The notes beneath the pieces are model-generated. The model worked only from the letters and a program-made list of their open reading frames with translations, did no database searches and was not told the DNA's origin. A program made the position numbers and the translations under genes. A stretch of DNA of 64,000 nucleotides, taken from assembly GCA_002205965.3 (NCBI GenBank), contig NADL03000001.1, positions 1,488,001 to 1,552,000 on the forward strand, in the 5' to 3' direction. This document shows positions 22,429 through 32,392 of this stretch, piece by piece. Every line of letters begins with the position of its first letter. Positions within the stretch are counted from its first letter, which is position 1. The DNA is from Kappaphycus alvarezii (Eukaryota; Rhodophyta; Florideophyceae; Gigartinales; Solieriaceae).

Positions 22429-23475
22429 TTGAATCGCATCTCTCCGAAACGCAATGGGACGGGCAAAAGTTGGGACAATGAAGAAAATGCTGCCCTCGCC
22501 AAAGGTTGGATAATTGCTTCAGATGATGTAATTTCTGGATCTGATCGAAAGAGGAAAATATTCTGGGAGACTATGTTCCGCCGCTTACTCGAGAAAGGCC
22601 CGGCACCCCACCTTGTAACGGGTGGAAAGTACGGAAAGCGCACAGTCAAGAGCTGCAAGTCTCATTTCGCCGATCTTTCAGCTGGTGTCCAGAAGTTTTT
22701 TGTTGCTTTGCGAGCAATCAAGTCCTCAAATCCAACAGGCGCGAATGACGACAACATTGTTTCCATTGCAATCGCTCTTCATACTGGCAAATGCACAAAA
22801 AAGACTACAATTATACGGAATACTTGAAATAGAATTGGATTGGGTTCAAGGCATACATAGTTCTGAAAGACATCCGAAGTGGAACAGAGATTATGGTCCT
22901 TCGACCGGAATCGGTGGCGACGATAAAGATGAGAGTAACGATGCTCCGGTAGATTTTGTAGCTGGAAGCTTATCAGCAAGTGTGGAAATTACATCGCATG
23001 ATGACGATAGCAGATCCAGTTCCCCAAACAAAATCGATTCCGGATTGGCAGCAAAAATGCTAAGCTTCTCCGAAAAGAAGAATTGCGACGGAAGAGGTCA
23101 GATCTCTTGCTCTCTCCGCTAAAAGAAAGTCTGATACTCTGGAGGAACGAAACGCCATCGCAGTTTTCTCGCATCCAGATACTGCTGGACTTCCAGAAAC
23201 GGAAACATTTTTTAAAGCAGTTAGAAAAACTTACCCTCTCAACGATTTGAAGAAAGCTCGATTGGCTGAGGAAGAGCTGCGTTCTGTAGGAAATGAGGAG
23301 GATACTGCAGGTAATAACGATAATGCTGTGGTACACGTCAGGCAGGAACCAAATGATACTGTACAGAAGCAGGATTTGTAGAAAGCTTCGAGGTCAGCCC
23401 AAGGTTCGGATGACGTTGGTAATTAGGATTTGTTTAATGCTCAACAATGTTTTGGTACAAGTTCCATTCATGTAG
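22429..23475 (+). pseudogene. Harbinger-2 Myb/SANT-like gene
   Basis: The open frame 22429-22827 begins MNRISPKRNGTGKSWDNEEN, then AALAKGWIIASDDVISGSDR and KIFWETMFRRLLEKGP. This is the SANT-like pattern of W..EE...L..AW...S.D...G...K...FW found in PIF/Harbinger-associated and NAM-associated proteins. KRTVKSCKSHFADLSAGVQK then KFFVALRAIKS matches the third helix (R+...+S+...+...V.KF). After a frameshift near 22795 it continues with YTEYLEIELDWV and a Ser/Asp-rich part, and beyond 23100 with remnants such as ARLAEEELRSVGNEE. It is the accessory partner of the transposase at 23540-24816 and runs towards it. Confidence 0.75.
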
Positions 23476-23539
23476 ACTTAGTCACTTTGTTAAAGCATCC
23501 ATAGCGATACCAGATGTGCGCAATGAGGTCCAGTTTTAA

Positions 23540-24816
23540 CGAATAATGGTCAGCTGAACTAGTGATGCGAGCTTCTCATGAGTCGAAAATACTTGCCCAC
23601 ATTCCACTGGGTAGCTGTTGGCTTCCTTTCGATGAAACCATAGCAGATTCTGAATGCCACATGAAAGTTTTTCCATCTCCGAACATATTAAGTGCCTCCT
23701 CAGCGAACTGAAGAGATGAAATTGTACTACCATATGTATCACGACGGGTTTCTACCACCATATTGTGTAATATTATGCATGTCTTCATGAAATTCGAAAT
23801 TTTTCTTGAAACCAAAGCCATGCCGGTCTTGTCAGTATTTGGAAGCGGGCACCAAGGACCAAATGCTCGCTCTACATCCTTCCTAATTGCCTATTGCTGG
23901 CTTGCAAAAATTCTTTCCTTCTGACGTAATCCATTTTTGATCGTTTTCTCAAATATAGCCCAATCCGGGTAAATTCCATCGGCTAGATAGTAGAGCATTG
24001 CACGTTCAGTATTTTTCACTCTACAGGGTAGGGAAGGGGAAAAAGATCCTGCAATAATCTTGCCTGCAGTTGGGGATCGCTCAAGTATGTTGATATCGTT
24101 GAGAGAACCAGGGCTGCCGAAGAAGGCATGCCATATCCACAACTCGCCGTCACTAATAGCTTATAGCACAGTAGTTGGTTTATTTTCCTTCCCTCAAAAC
24201 TGTACAGCCCACGCGATAGGACAATTTTTCCACTGCCAGTGCTGGCAGTCAATGGATCCAACACAGCCAGGAAAACCTCTTGCTGCATTAATACGCATTA
24301 TTCTCCTCAATTCTCCTTCTATAGGTTCACGAAGATACTCTGGACCGAATCTTTCCACGAAAGCTTTACAAAACGCTTTTGAAGAGACCAAGGCAGAATC
24401 CTCAGTCATCTGCAGATATTCATCTAATGCATCTGCGGCGACACTGTACGCGAGCATTCAAAGGGCCGCAGTTATACGTTGCTAAGGATGTATGACTTTG
24501 TGACCGAAATTACTGTCGCGACGGACAAATATATTCTGACTGACGATTGCTTCCTTCAGACGATAAATAATATCCGAGGGATTCGAAAACGCCTCTCAAA
24601 GTCCTTCTCGGTATACTTAGGGCTTTCGGAGAAATAGTCCGAATGAAGGCGTTGCATGGCTGCATCGGAGTCCCGTTTGGTGTTTGCCGTTCTTCCGATA
24701 GTAGAACCATTAATTCCCTGTATAATCGATGAAGCTCCTGGTAGTATACCTGTCGCTACACGATACGACAGCGCTTCATCGTCAGACGAGCCCTCTTCTT
24801 CAATAATGGGAAGCAT
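23540..24816 (-). pseudogene. Harbinger-2 DDE transposase
   Basis: Well preserved in pieces: YTEKDFERRFRIPRILFIV (about 24570), AADALDEYLQMTEDSALVSS (about 24440), INAARGFPGCVGSIDCQHWQ then WKNCPIAWA (about 24280-24200; first Asp in GSIDC), WIWHAFFGSPGSLNDINILE (about 24120; second Asp in GSLNDIN), MLYYLADGIYPDWAIFEKTI (about 23990), and KTCIILHNMVVETRRD (about 23775). This matches the PIF/Harbinger 'plant transposon protein' family. Frames change near 24510, 24200, 24030 and 23850. The catalytic Glu lies in the broken part (23890-23830). Confidence 0.9.
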
Positions 24817-24840
24817 CAGACCACTAGCGAAATGGAAATG

Positions 24841-25130
24841 ATCTTTGGTGTCTGGTGTTGGATAGGGAAATATATCGCTGCTGGCGTAGAGTTGAAAATT
24901 GCTCTTCGTTTTATTCCATTTAGGGCAGGATCAGAAAATAAAGCCGGCCAATCAGAACTGTTTACTCGACAAGAATTTTTCTTTTAAGGATAGAAATAAA
25001 GCACGGACTAGAGATGCTCTCAAAACACCTCAAATTTCCCCTTGAGGAAATGACAATACTGTACTTTCCAAATACTGTATTATATGCGATATAAATATAT
25101 GAATTTCGTTTTCCGGATCCTTGCATCAAG
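24841..25130. other. End of Harbinger-2 and short spacer
   Basis: Nothing coding is recognised apart from the right inverted repeat at 25001-25018. Confidence 0.5.
25001..25018 (-). repeat. Harbinger-2 right terminal inverted repeat
   Basis: The reverse complement reads AGCATCTCTAGTCCGTGC, 17 of 18 identical with the left end. Confidence 0.7.
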
Positions 25131-25250
25131 TTATGAAAGTTCCACCAGCATGACTCTTAGTTCTTCCCGATGCTCCCCCAAGAAACTTCGAGGATAAGAT
25201 GAATGCCCTTGCTGAAGACCTTTCTAGTGTTACCGTTCTCGTCAAATAGA
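25131..25250 (+). pseudogene. Isolated gypsy gag fragment
   Basis: Plus-strand reading LLVLPDAPPRNFEDKMNALA then EDLSSVTVLVK. It matches the gag segment of gypsy-2 on the minus strand near 48960-48880 (LLVLPDPRSRKIEDKVDTLA, EDLSKLTLFLK). Stops lie on either side. It shows that a further gypsy-2-like copy once lay here. Confidence 0.6.
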
Positions 25251-25559
25251 AAATGAAATGCAGTATCTAGCTATTAAAAAATTGAACAGTGAAAATGCAA
25301 TTGCAAACTACTACAACCTCCATCATTTCACTGCGGTAAAATTACTCTCAATATGACACAATGTTAGAATCTGGATCATATGGGAGGTTGCGGGGATTGT
25401 ATGTTGCAAGAACATTTTTCTTGAAACGGTCCTGTTGAAGAAACTTTTTTCTTGAAAACGGTTCTTGCAAAGGTTATTTTGAAAAAAGAAACGATTAAAA
25501 AGATTACTTCTTTCATGTTTTGAAGTATACAGTGAATGAATACGCCTCTGCGATTGAAA

Positions 25560-26104
25560 AAGAGTACTCATTTACTGATATACTGTAATAGCTTTCTCAT
25601 TTCAAGTACACCAGCAATTACTCCTTTACTGTATGTATACCTGGTCTACTGTGGTAGCTTACCACTTTGTTATGTAACAGTACATGAGTAATCTTTTTCA
25701 ACCGTGGTAGCTTAATATTTTTCAACGTTAAATGAAAAATCTTTTTCAACCACCGTAGCTTACTTAATTGCTATAAAACCAGTGAATGAGTATCTATTTA
25801 CACCAACACCGTAGTAGATAACTCATTTACTGCAAACCATTGCAATTTTACTCATTTACACCAGCAAAATCACTTACTGTAAACCAATGAATGAGTAAAT
25901 GAGGTCAAAAAGATTACTTGTTTACTTTACACTAGTATTATAGTAGCTTAATCATTTACCGTACACTAGTATCGTAATAGCTTACTCATTAAGTGGTGTA
26001 CAGGCTACTAGTGTAAAAGCTACTGGTGTGCAAGTTACTGGCGTGCAGGTTACTTATGTACATTAAATGAGTAACTGCAGGTGTAAAGTAAATGAGTAAG
26101 GTAG
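25560..26104. repeat. Imperfect TTACTCATTTAC repeat cluster
   Basis: About 0.5 kb of AT-rich, irregular repeats based on TTACTCATTTAC (and its complement GTAAATGAGTAA), CACCAGTA/TACTGGTG and CTACTGTGGTAGCTTA. Copies are spaced unevenly and occur on both strands, so it is neither a clean satellite nor a CRISPR-like array. Shorter clusters of the same motif lie at 39953-40035, 49607-49635 and 53765-53836. Confidence 0.7.
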
Positions 26105-26107
26105 TGT

Positions 26108-26341
26108 GCGGTGGACAAGTGTACGCCTCACTGGCCATCAAACTTGACATCAATGATGATTTTTTGAGATTTTATGTGATTTTTATACAGATTATTAGTT
26201 TTTTATTACTTCTGTAAGCCCTTCGTCACTTGTATACGGTGTAAGTTGAGGAGTGGCGTGGCTAGGACGAAGAAATGAGAGGCATGAAAGGTTGCGCTTG
26301 GTCCCAGGAAGGAATAAAGGGAAAAGGTTCAGACCGTTACA
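26108..26341 (+). repeat. gypsy-1 5' LTR, 5'-truncated
   Basis: Alignable from GGTGGACAAGTG to TTCAGACCGTTACA with the right 235 bp of the solo LTR at 39606-39888. The first 45-50 bases (TGTCGCGCCCC in the full copy) are missing and the preceding repeat cluster abuts it. It ends ACA and is followed nine bases later by a primer-binding site, which identifies it as a 5' LTR. Confidence 0.7.
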
Positions 26342-26350
26342 TGTAGTACA

Positions 26351-26374
26351 TGGTACCGCATCCAAGGTTCGAAA
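26351..26374 (+). other. gypsy-1 tRNA primer-binding site
   Basis: TGGTACCGCATCCAAGGTTC followed by GAAA. Its complement ends GCGGTACCA and has TTCGAAC then five T-stem bases, seven acceptor bases, a discriminator and CCA in exactly tRNA spacing. So a tRNA whose acceptor stem begins ACCGCAT would prime it. The tRNA identity is not assigned. Confidence 0.65.
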
Positions 26375-26379
26375 ATACC

Positions 26380-27523
26380 ATGAAAAATACCGCTAAGCCC
26401 CACGGTTCCTTCGATGTGTCCCAGTAGTCCGAGTTTTCCCGTTTCTTTTTCGCGTCGGAAAACGTAATTATGAGCGGAAGGAGCGATGAAATTAGTTCAG
26501 ATTATCTGTCACCTGGATGGCGCAGCGTTAGAGTGCTACTACGAGGCGTTCGCACGAGAATGATCGATCAAAGAAGAGGCGAAGGACCATGCAGTCGCTA
26601 AAGCCAAGCCCCTCGGGGAGTTTAGGAAGACACAGAAACCGGAGGAAGAACTGCAGAAGGCCATTAGCGCTAGATTGGACCAAAGAGATATTTAAGGCTC
26701 TCAGGCTCAGTTGGATTGTCCTTACAGAAGGGTAGGTTTCAATGATACCGCATCGTTCGCAATTCTTCGAAAAGCCGTAGCCGAGCATAAGGAAATAGCC
26801 CAGCTCGTCATTCTGCGTGCCTGAAGCGATTACAAGGGTATGAAGAAGGCCATAGAAGATTTATTGATTGGACAGAAGGCTTTTTTTACCGACCAAGAAC
26901 AAGATTCCGCTGCCACCAAATGTCCCAAAGAAGATACTAAAGAGATCGGAACAGAGCGATGGAGGACATAAACAGCTGGAAGACAACGTTGACCAGCTTG
27001 TCTGTCAGTTCGTTGAGCCGTTCCTCTTCAGTAAGAAGCAATTAGAGAAGACTGGACCCGCACCTTGGACTGAAGAGGAGTTCAGTTGTAATTATTGCTG
27101 AAAAAGGGCCTTCGCGGGACTTAATACCCGCAGAAAGCTCATAGGAGCGCTCGCTGCTCCATGTGTGGAAGGTGAGGCCACTCGGAGGCAGAGCGCTTGT
27201 CCAAGGACCAATGCAGTGGAGACCGACGGGTTGGAATCGCCGGGGCAAGCGCTGACTCCGGAACGGAAATGCAACTGAAAGAAAATGCACATGAAGAGCC
27301 AGTGGCTGTTGTCCAAGAGGCCAGGAACGCCGACGTTTTCGCTGCGGCTAAAATAAGTGCCGACGGCCAGGGTCTTTTGAGACAGAGGAGGGATAAAGTC
27401 GTGGATATTGACGCACTGATAGAGAAGAATCGAAAAGTCCCACCACCAGTAGTAGTACCGGCGGTCGGAAGACGAATAAATTATCCGGAGGGCTCCAAGA
27501 ACTTCCTTGAAAACACAGCGTGA
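26380..27523 (+). pseudogene. gypsy-1 gag
   Basis: Decayed plus-strand frames: QIICHLDGAALECYYEAFAR (26500-26560), a charged helical part (KAKPLGEFRKTQKPEEELQK), and at about 27140-27185 CSMCGR then a stop then GHSEAER, a CCHC zinc knuckle whose last Cys reads Arg. The frame 27197-27523 continues with a hydrophilic gag/protease linker (KVVDIDALIEKNRKVPPPVV). The order and knuckle identify gag. Confidence 0.65.
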
Positions 27524-28030
27524 TCGAGGAGCTTGCATTCGCTTCTTCTAGTATGAAGTTTGGGCAACTCCGTAGTGGGGATGCAGATAAAGCGAGGAAG
27601 CAACTTAAGCGGTGGATTGCACAGACCGGTCGGGTGACGCAAGCCGCTTACTCGAGCAAAGCCGGAGGGCCGGGTAGGTTGAAGGTGGTTTTCGTGAAGT
27701 TATACGGCTTAGGGACTTTTGTTATACTGGATACTGGATCCGTGCCTAGCTTGATGTCAAGAGACTTTTGCCAAAAGTAAACGCTTTCACCAACGGCTAC
27801 TGACCGTCAGGTTACAGTTGCTCATGGGACAGTTGTCTAGGATTTCGGTTGTTTGGAGAAGGTTCATGTCTTGTACAGGGCTTTAATGAATCCCTTTGAC
27901 CTTTTAGTGATGCACAACGCCCAATTTGATGCCATTTAGGGAGCCCCATTTTAAAGTCTCTACAGGTCACGCTCGTCGTCAGGGAAAAAGAAGTGCTCCT
28001 ACCACTGCTTGGAGATACACTCTTGATTGA
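27524..28030 (+). pseudogene. gypsy-1 aspartic protease
   Basis: The stretch 27520-27780 reads VKLYGLGTFVILDTGSVPSL then MSRDFCQ. VILDTGS is the retropepsin active site with an intact D-T-G. Downstream, after a stop at 27778, TDRQVTVAHGTVV and VLYRALMNPFDLLVMHNAQF fit the flap and the C-terminal F.DLL+G motif (G lost). Needed for gag-pol maturation. Confidence 0.75.
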
Positions 28031-28422
28031 CGGAGGTCGTATTGAAAGTGACTAATTTACGTCACAAGGAGAGACGGAGAGAGAAAATTGCCGCTTCTTC
28101 CTCCTCTGAGTCCGGCAGCAGTGAAGATGGGTACGAGACCGAGAAGGAACTGGTATTGGCAATTATGAACAACGAACCGTACTAGCCCTATCCCCAGCCA
28201 CTAGAAGAGGAAGAGAGAAGTTCTGGGGGGAAGAGGAAGCGAATCGTTGCCGCACTTCTCGCTTCAAAATGATACATATCGAGAAGGAGGCCCAGGAGGC
28301 CCTGGCGAAGGCACTCAAGGAAACTAACGTTATTGCGTGAGATATTCAGACCTTTAGCAAGACGATTTGCTTTTCGTACACTATTTCGAGCTAACTGACG
28401 ATACGCCTATTCATAAGAGGTC
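28031..28422 (+). pseudogene. gypsy-1 protease-RT linker
   Basis: At 28043-28185 the frame reads VLKVTNLRHKERRREKIAAS then SSSESGSSEDGYETEKELVL, an acidic/serine-rich linker also hinted at in gypsy-2 near 47740. Just before the nested LTR the RT entry strand HYFELTDDTPIHKR is legible (28376-28420) and resumes after it at 29262. Confidence 0.6.
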
Positions 28423-29256
28423 TGTAACGCCAGGATGATCCCCCACCTGATCCGCTCGCCGAGATTCATGAGGTTGGTACCAAGAATTCCTATTTTTCGT
28501 TTAATTCTCGGGCCCTGCCCTTCTGCTGACTACTTCGGGTTACGCTGAGACGCGCTGTCAGCAACGACCTACTCCGGAACTACTGCACTAGCAACGCTGT
28601 AATGCTACTGTACCACTGGTGTAAGGCTACTGTACCACTGGTGTAAGGCTGCCTACCTTGCGGTGCACCCCGGCCCTGTATAGGTGGACTGTGTAGCCGA
28701 AGGTGGAACCGTGGACAGTGCCTCCAGAAGTGGACCAAAGCCACAGATCTCCTATTGCTGAGGAAACTGTTCCACCTATCTTCTCAATTTTAGCTAACCT
28801 TCCATTGTAGTGCCATTAGGAAAGATTTGCGTTATTTACTATCAGGCCAATCTAGTACTTAGGAAATACTAGCTTAGAACCACTACAGTAAAGCTATCGA
28901 TGGCTGACCTAGTCTACGGGTCTCCGTCCTTGGATCCCCAACTCCGTTTTCGGGCTCGCCCCAGTTTGCGTTAGCTTCGGTCCCCCTTAACCCTTTCTGG
29001 CTAACTAGGATCCCGGCCTCGCCGCTTTGGTGCGCCACCCCGGCTAACACTTCGCACGCAGCCCCATTTTTTCAGTCACGGAACTCTCTCGTTTCGCCAG
29101 ACTCTACCTTTCTTTTTGCAGCTACGTCCTTTTTTGTTTCTTTTCATTGTTCGCGTTTTGTGGCAGTATTTCGTTTACGTGAACCGGGAAAAATGCCCTT
29201 CTCTCGAACTGTCGTGCCCGCGCGTACCGTAAACACCACCGGCCTGTTTGATTACA
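28423..29256. repeat. Nested solo LTR inside gypsy-1 RT
   Basis: An 834-bp non-coding block starting TGTAACGCCAGGATG and ending TGTTTGATTACA (TGTAA...TTACA ends). It is flanked by AGGTC (28418-28422) and AAGTC (29257-29261), a one-mismatch 5-bp duplication. Removing the block and one duplicate joins IHKRS to RRIAPRHNGVVKKEF in frame, which is strong proof of an insertion. No other copy of this LTR was seen in the window. It contains a 22-bp tandem duplication (CTACTGTACCACTGGTGTAA) near 28604-28650. Confidence 0.8.
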
Positions 29257-29261
29257 AAGTC

Positions 29262-29995
29262 CCGCCGGATAGCACCCAGACATAATGGTGTCGTCAAGAA
29301 AGAATTCGATGAGCTACTTCAACGGGGAGGCATTATCCAGCGGTTATTGCGACCAAAAAAGATTGAATGCCTCATTTTCGCGTCGAATACCGTCAGCTCA
29401 ACAGGGGTATGACGCCTGATCGATGGCCGTTTCAAAAGACCGAGGAACTCTTTGATGATATTTCAAGGGGCAAAGTCTTCACGACACTTGACCTTTATAC
29501 AGGCTGTTGGCAAGTAAGGATGTCCCAGGAATGCCAGGAATGACGAAATTCGTATACTTTCACGCGACGTACAAGTCCGAAGTGATTTCATTTGGAAAGA
29601 ACGCTCCTTCGACATTCCAGAAAATTATGAAATATTTTTTGCAGAAATTTCCCTTCGCAATGGTGTAAGTGGATGACGTGGTCATATTGTCCAAGAATAT
29701 CTCAGACCGCGTTCGTCATTTCGAGCAGGATTTCGAGAGGATTCATAAGGCAAATATTTATGTCAAGGTGACAAGTGCAGCTTCGGCCACTCGGAGATAA
29801 AGTTGCTTGCTCAGGTTGTACACAAAGCAGTAATTAAGGTTGACACGGGGAACATTGTTGAGGCCCCTTCTACGAAGAATTTGACGGAGTTGGGGACCTT
29901 CCTCGATCTGGCAGACCACTACCGGCGCTTTATTAAGAGCTTAGCGGAAATCTCTGCGGTCTTGAATGCTGCTACGTTGGTTGAGAGAGATTTTG
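29262..29995 (+). pseudogene. gypsy-1 reverse transcriptase
   Basis: Reads VVKKEFDELLQRGGIIQ (29290-29340), YRQLNRGMTPDRWPFQKTEE then LFDDISRGKVFTTLDLYTGC (29385-29505; the K.FTTLDL strand holds the first catalytic Asp), FGKNAPSTFQ, and at 29651 FPFAMV-stop-VDDVVILSKN. The Tyr of the YxDD box is replaced by TAA (29666-29668). The thumb region continues as VRHFEQDFERIHKANIYVKV and FLDLADHYRRFIKSLAEI (29900-29950). Frameshifts lie near 29350, 29540 and 29770. Confidence 0.85.
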
Positions 29996-30345
29996 AGTGG
30001 ACGACGGGTATGCAAGAGGACTTAGAGGACCCTAAGAAGAAGCTGCGATGCCAACAGCTGTCGCATACCAGGACTTTGAGACCCCCTTCATAGTCGAAAC
30101 CGATGCTTCTGTCGAACTTGGTGTCCTTCTAGTACAGAAGAAAGAAGATGGTAAGGTTAATTCGGTTCATTACGCTTCGCGTACGGTAACGGGGCAGTAC
30201 AGCTATTACATCACCAGCGAACGCGATGTTCTCGCGGCGGTCTTGGCATTGAAAAAATTTCGAGTGTCTCTGCTCTCAGAAAAGCCATTTGTCGCTTACC
30301 CAGAACATCAAGCGCTACAGACCGCTTTTAAAAAGAAGTAAATTC
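29996..30345 (+). pseudogene. gypsy-1 RNase H
   Basis: The open stretch reads DFETPFIVETDASVELGVLL (Asp in ETDAS), HYASRTVTGQYSYYITSERD (Glu in SERD) and VLAAVLALKKFRVSLLSEKP then FVAYPEHQAL, where the usual TDH is PEH, so the third acidic residue is lost. The typical sequence order for the Ty3/gypsy RNase H is otherwise clear. It ends FKKK just before integrase. Confidence 0.85.
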
Positions 30346-31420
30346 AATGAAGACTAGTGCGGTGGATGGATTTGGTGCGGAATAAAACTTCTACTTGAAA
30401 TATTGCCCGGGTTCTTATACAGCGCGGCAGAATACCTATACAGGAAACCCTAAGGCAATCTAGGGAAAGAAGAAAATGTGACCGAAGTACTTGTGGCCAC
30501 GATTTTCTGGTCCGACCCGCAGTTTGACGGATTTGAACCGCAATTGCTGGACATGGGTAGGTTTTTTGCAGGTGAGAAAGTACAGGAGACCGACCCGGGG
30601 AAAAAGGCCGCGCTTAGGCGCAACGCGAAGAAGTTCATGCTGTGGAACGACACTTTTTTCACCGAGAGGAGGATGGATTTTGGGTCGTGTCTCCACTTGG
30701 AAACTTGCGGAAGTTTTTGGCTACGTTCTACGATGATACAGGCTACTGGGATGTCGAACCAACGAGGAAGTTTGTAAGGGATATTTTTTAGTGGCCAGGG
30801 GTTCATCCTATGTGATGGAATACTTCAGAGCTTACGAAGGTTTCCAGCACGCTCGACGACTACCGACATATCACAAGTACGTTAGGGCTCCTGTCATGGG
30901 ATTGTTCGAAATATTCTCGATCTAATTCGCAGGCCCTTTCGAGACATCAAAGAAAGGACAAAAGTTCGGTCTAATCGCGGTGGAACACACTAAAGGCTGG
31001 CCAGTTGCGTGGGCAACCAAGGATGTTGCGTCGAATACCGTCATCAGGTATATGGAACAGGAGATCATGATGCATTTCGGGCCACCGAGAAGGATAAGGT
31101 TGGACAACGCCATAGCTTTCATAGCAGCCTACATCCATGATTCGGGTAGACGCATAGAGAAGATAGAGAAGTCAAGGGAAAATAGAGGGCTACAAAAAGT
31201 GTGGAACGTTCGCAGTTGGGGAAGACGTTTTGGTTGCTCATGGCGCACCGTTCAATACTAACAGGGGTTGGCCTGCCTTTGAGTAGTTCTACTACAGGCC
31301 TTGCAAGGTCATTCAAGCGGAGCATCCACACTAAAAGCTCGTTTCTTCAAGTGGCAGAATTACCTGTAAGGCTTTTCATTCGCGGAGACTAGTGCGTTAT
31401 TACAAGCTGGGAAATCTTTT
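30346..31420 (+). pseudogene. gypsy-1 integrase
   Basis: The open stretch 30478-30777 ends the inter-domain region (RRNAKKFMLWNDTFFTERRM) and is the counterpart of the gypsy-2 segment with KKFMMWEGKLLRR. The H2C2 zinc-binding part is broken (YWDVEPTRKFVRDIF-like at about 30740-30790). The rve core is visible as IRLDNAIAFIAAYI in the stretch at 31095-31140 after GQKFGLIAVEHTKGWPVAWA (30960-31015), with the RNRI-type second Asp in LDNA. The C-terminal part (VGEDVLVAHGAPFNTNRGWP) follows near 31220-31280. Confidence 0.75.
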
Positions 31421-31531
31421 ATTGGATTAGGGGATTGAAGGACGTTTTAGAACCCACGATTGAAACCAGAAGCAGTGCAGCGATGAAGGAAAAGAAGGAA
31501 GGCAGAACGGAACTAAGAGAAAGGGAGAACC

Positions 31532-32237
31532 CTACATAGTCGTTGACGGCCCGTCAGAGGCATTAGACCTCGCAATCGCTTCGCTCTTTTGCTTATTGCG
31601 CGTATATCCCCGATTATGGAAAGGTCGCTTCGAGAAATGCCCACAGAACAGCACTAGCCTTCGGAGCTCGCGAAAAGATATTAATTCTGAGGTCTTAATG
31701 ATTCAGGAACCCCTCGGGTTCAAAGGAAAATTCGAGGACCAAAGCATTGGAAGGATCGAAGATGCGAGTGGTGACGAGGTTGGCGGCGATGCAAAGTTTC
31801 AGTCCGACTGATACAGTCACGATCAAAAGATATACTCCCAGGGGTATAAAAGGGAGGCCCTCGTTTGGTGGATAGAGCGGAAGAGTGCGCTGCACCACGA
31901 GGTACCTCGAGGGCAAATGCTTCTGGGCGTCCCTGAGATCCCGGAAGCGCCTACCAGTGGAGGCTTCCCGTTTGTTCCTGACGGCTGTCTCCTTAAAATA
32001 GCGGGACCACTTGACTGCCTCCGCGTGACTACTGAGCTCATGGAGAGCGTTTGCAACGCAAAAACCTATAAAAACACTGATGTGATCGATGAAGACACGC
32101 GGACCAGGGGAATGGCACAGTGAGTGAGTAAAGTTGTGCGAGGAGCGCACGAACGGGTCGAGAAGAGGACGACTTTCCGGCCAGGGTTTTCTTTGCACCA
32201 CACATGGATGTACAGGATGGCAGCAGACTGATCTCAA
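31532..32237 (-). pseudogene. Antisense papain-like protease-like gene of gypsy-1
   Basis: A minus-strand frame of 180 codons (32237-31698) followed by shifted pieces to a stop at 31532. It reads FIGFCVANALHELSSHAEAV (Cys codon 32060-32058), then RDLRDAQKHLPSRYLVVQ, GVYLLIVTVSVGLKLCIAAN and TTRIFDPSNALVLEF. The pattern equals the copia-2 antisense gene: nucleophile helix C-V-x-N-A-L, R-x-L/R-x-D-A-Q-x-x-L, G-x-[FY]-L-x-V, then H-x-V/I and [IF]-x-D-[PS]. The Cys-to-His spacing is 88 versus 86 residues. The His position is Leu (CTT, 31796-31794), a one-base change from CAT. After a frameshift, FCGHFSKRPFHNRGYTR matches the C-G...F..I..+R end. It is antisense to gypsy-1 and directly downstream of its integrase. 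Upstream of 32237 the frame is lost. Confidence 0.65.
31845..31852 (+). promoter_or_regulatory. TATA-like box downstream of gypsy-1 pol
   Basis: GGGGTATAAAAGGGAGG is a near-perfect TATA box on the plus strand. It lies inside the antisense gene's coding stretch, so it may be chance or part of the element's 3' U3 region. Confidence 0.3.
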
Positions 32238-32344
32238 CCGACCTCAAACTAGTTTTCTTCAATCGTATAGTCTGCATTACTGTCATATTCCGATAAAGCT
32301 TGCGTGTAAAGGAGAATTAAGTGACCTTCGTCCTTGTCGTCGTC

Positions 32345-32392
32345 TGTGGCCATGTACATTTCAGTGGCTGTGGCCGTGTACATTTCAGTGGT
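32345..32392. repeat. 24-bp tandem duplication
   Basis: Two copies of a 24-base unit beginning TGTGGCCATGTACATTTCAG, differing at two or three positions. Confidence 0.85.

Larger units (their letters stand above)
22105..25018. mobile_element. Harbinger-2: PIF/Harbinger DNA transposon with inverted ends
   Basis: About 2.9 kb bounded by inverted repeats AGCATCTCTAGTCTGTGC (22106-22123) and, on the other strand, AGCATCTCTAGTCCGTGC (25018-25001), one mismatch in 18. The GAGCATCTC start is like ends of many plant PIF/Harbinger elements. Inside are two convergent genes, a Myb-like gene (plus) and a transposase (minus). The outermost base and the 3-bp target duplication expected for this superfamily are not clear. 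Confidence 0.75.

Noticed and set aside
25560..26104. CRISPR-like or satellite array
   Set aside because: Units are uneven, degenerate and on both strands; no regular spacers.
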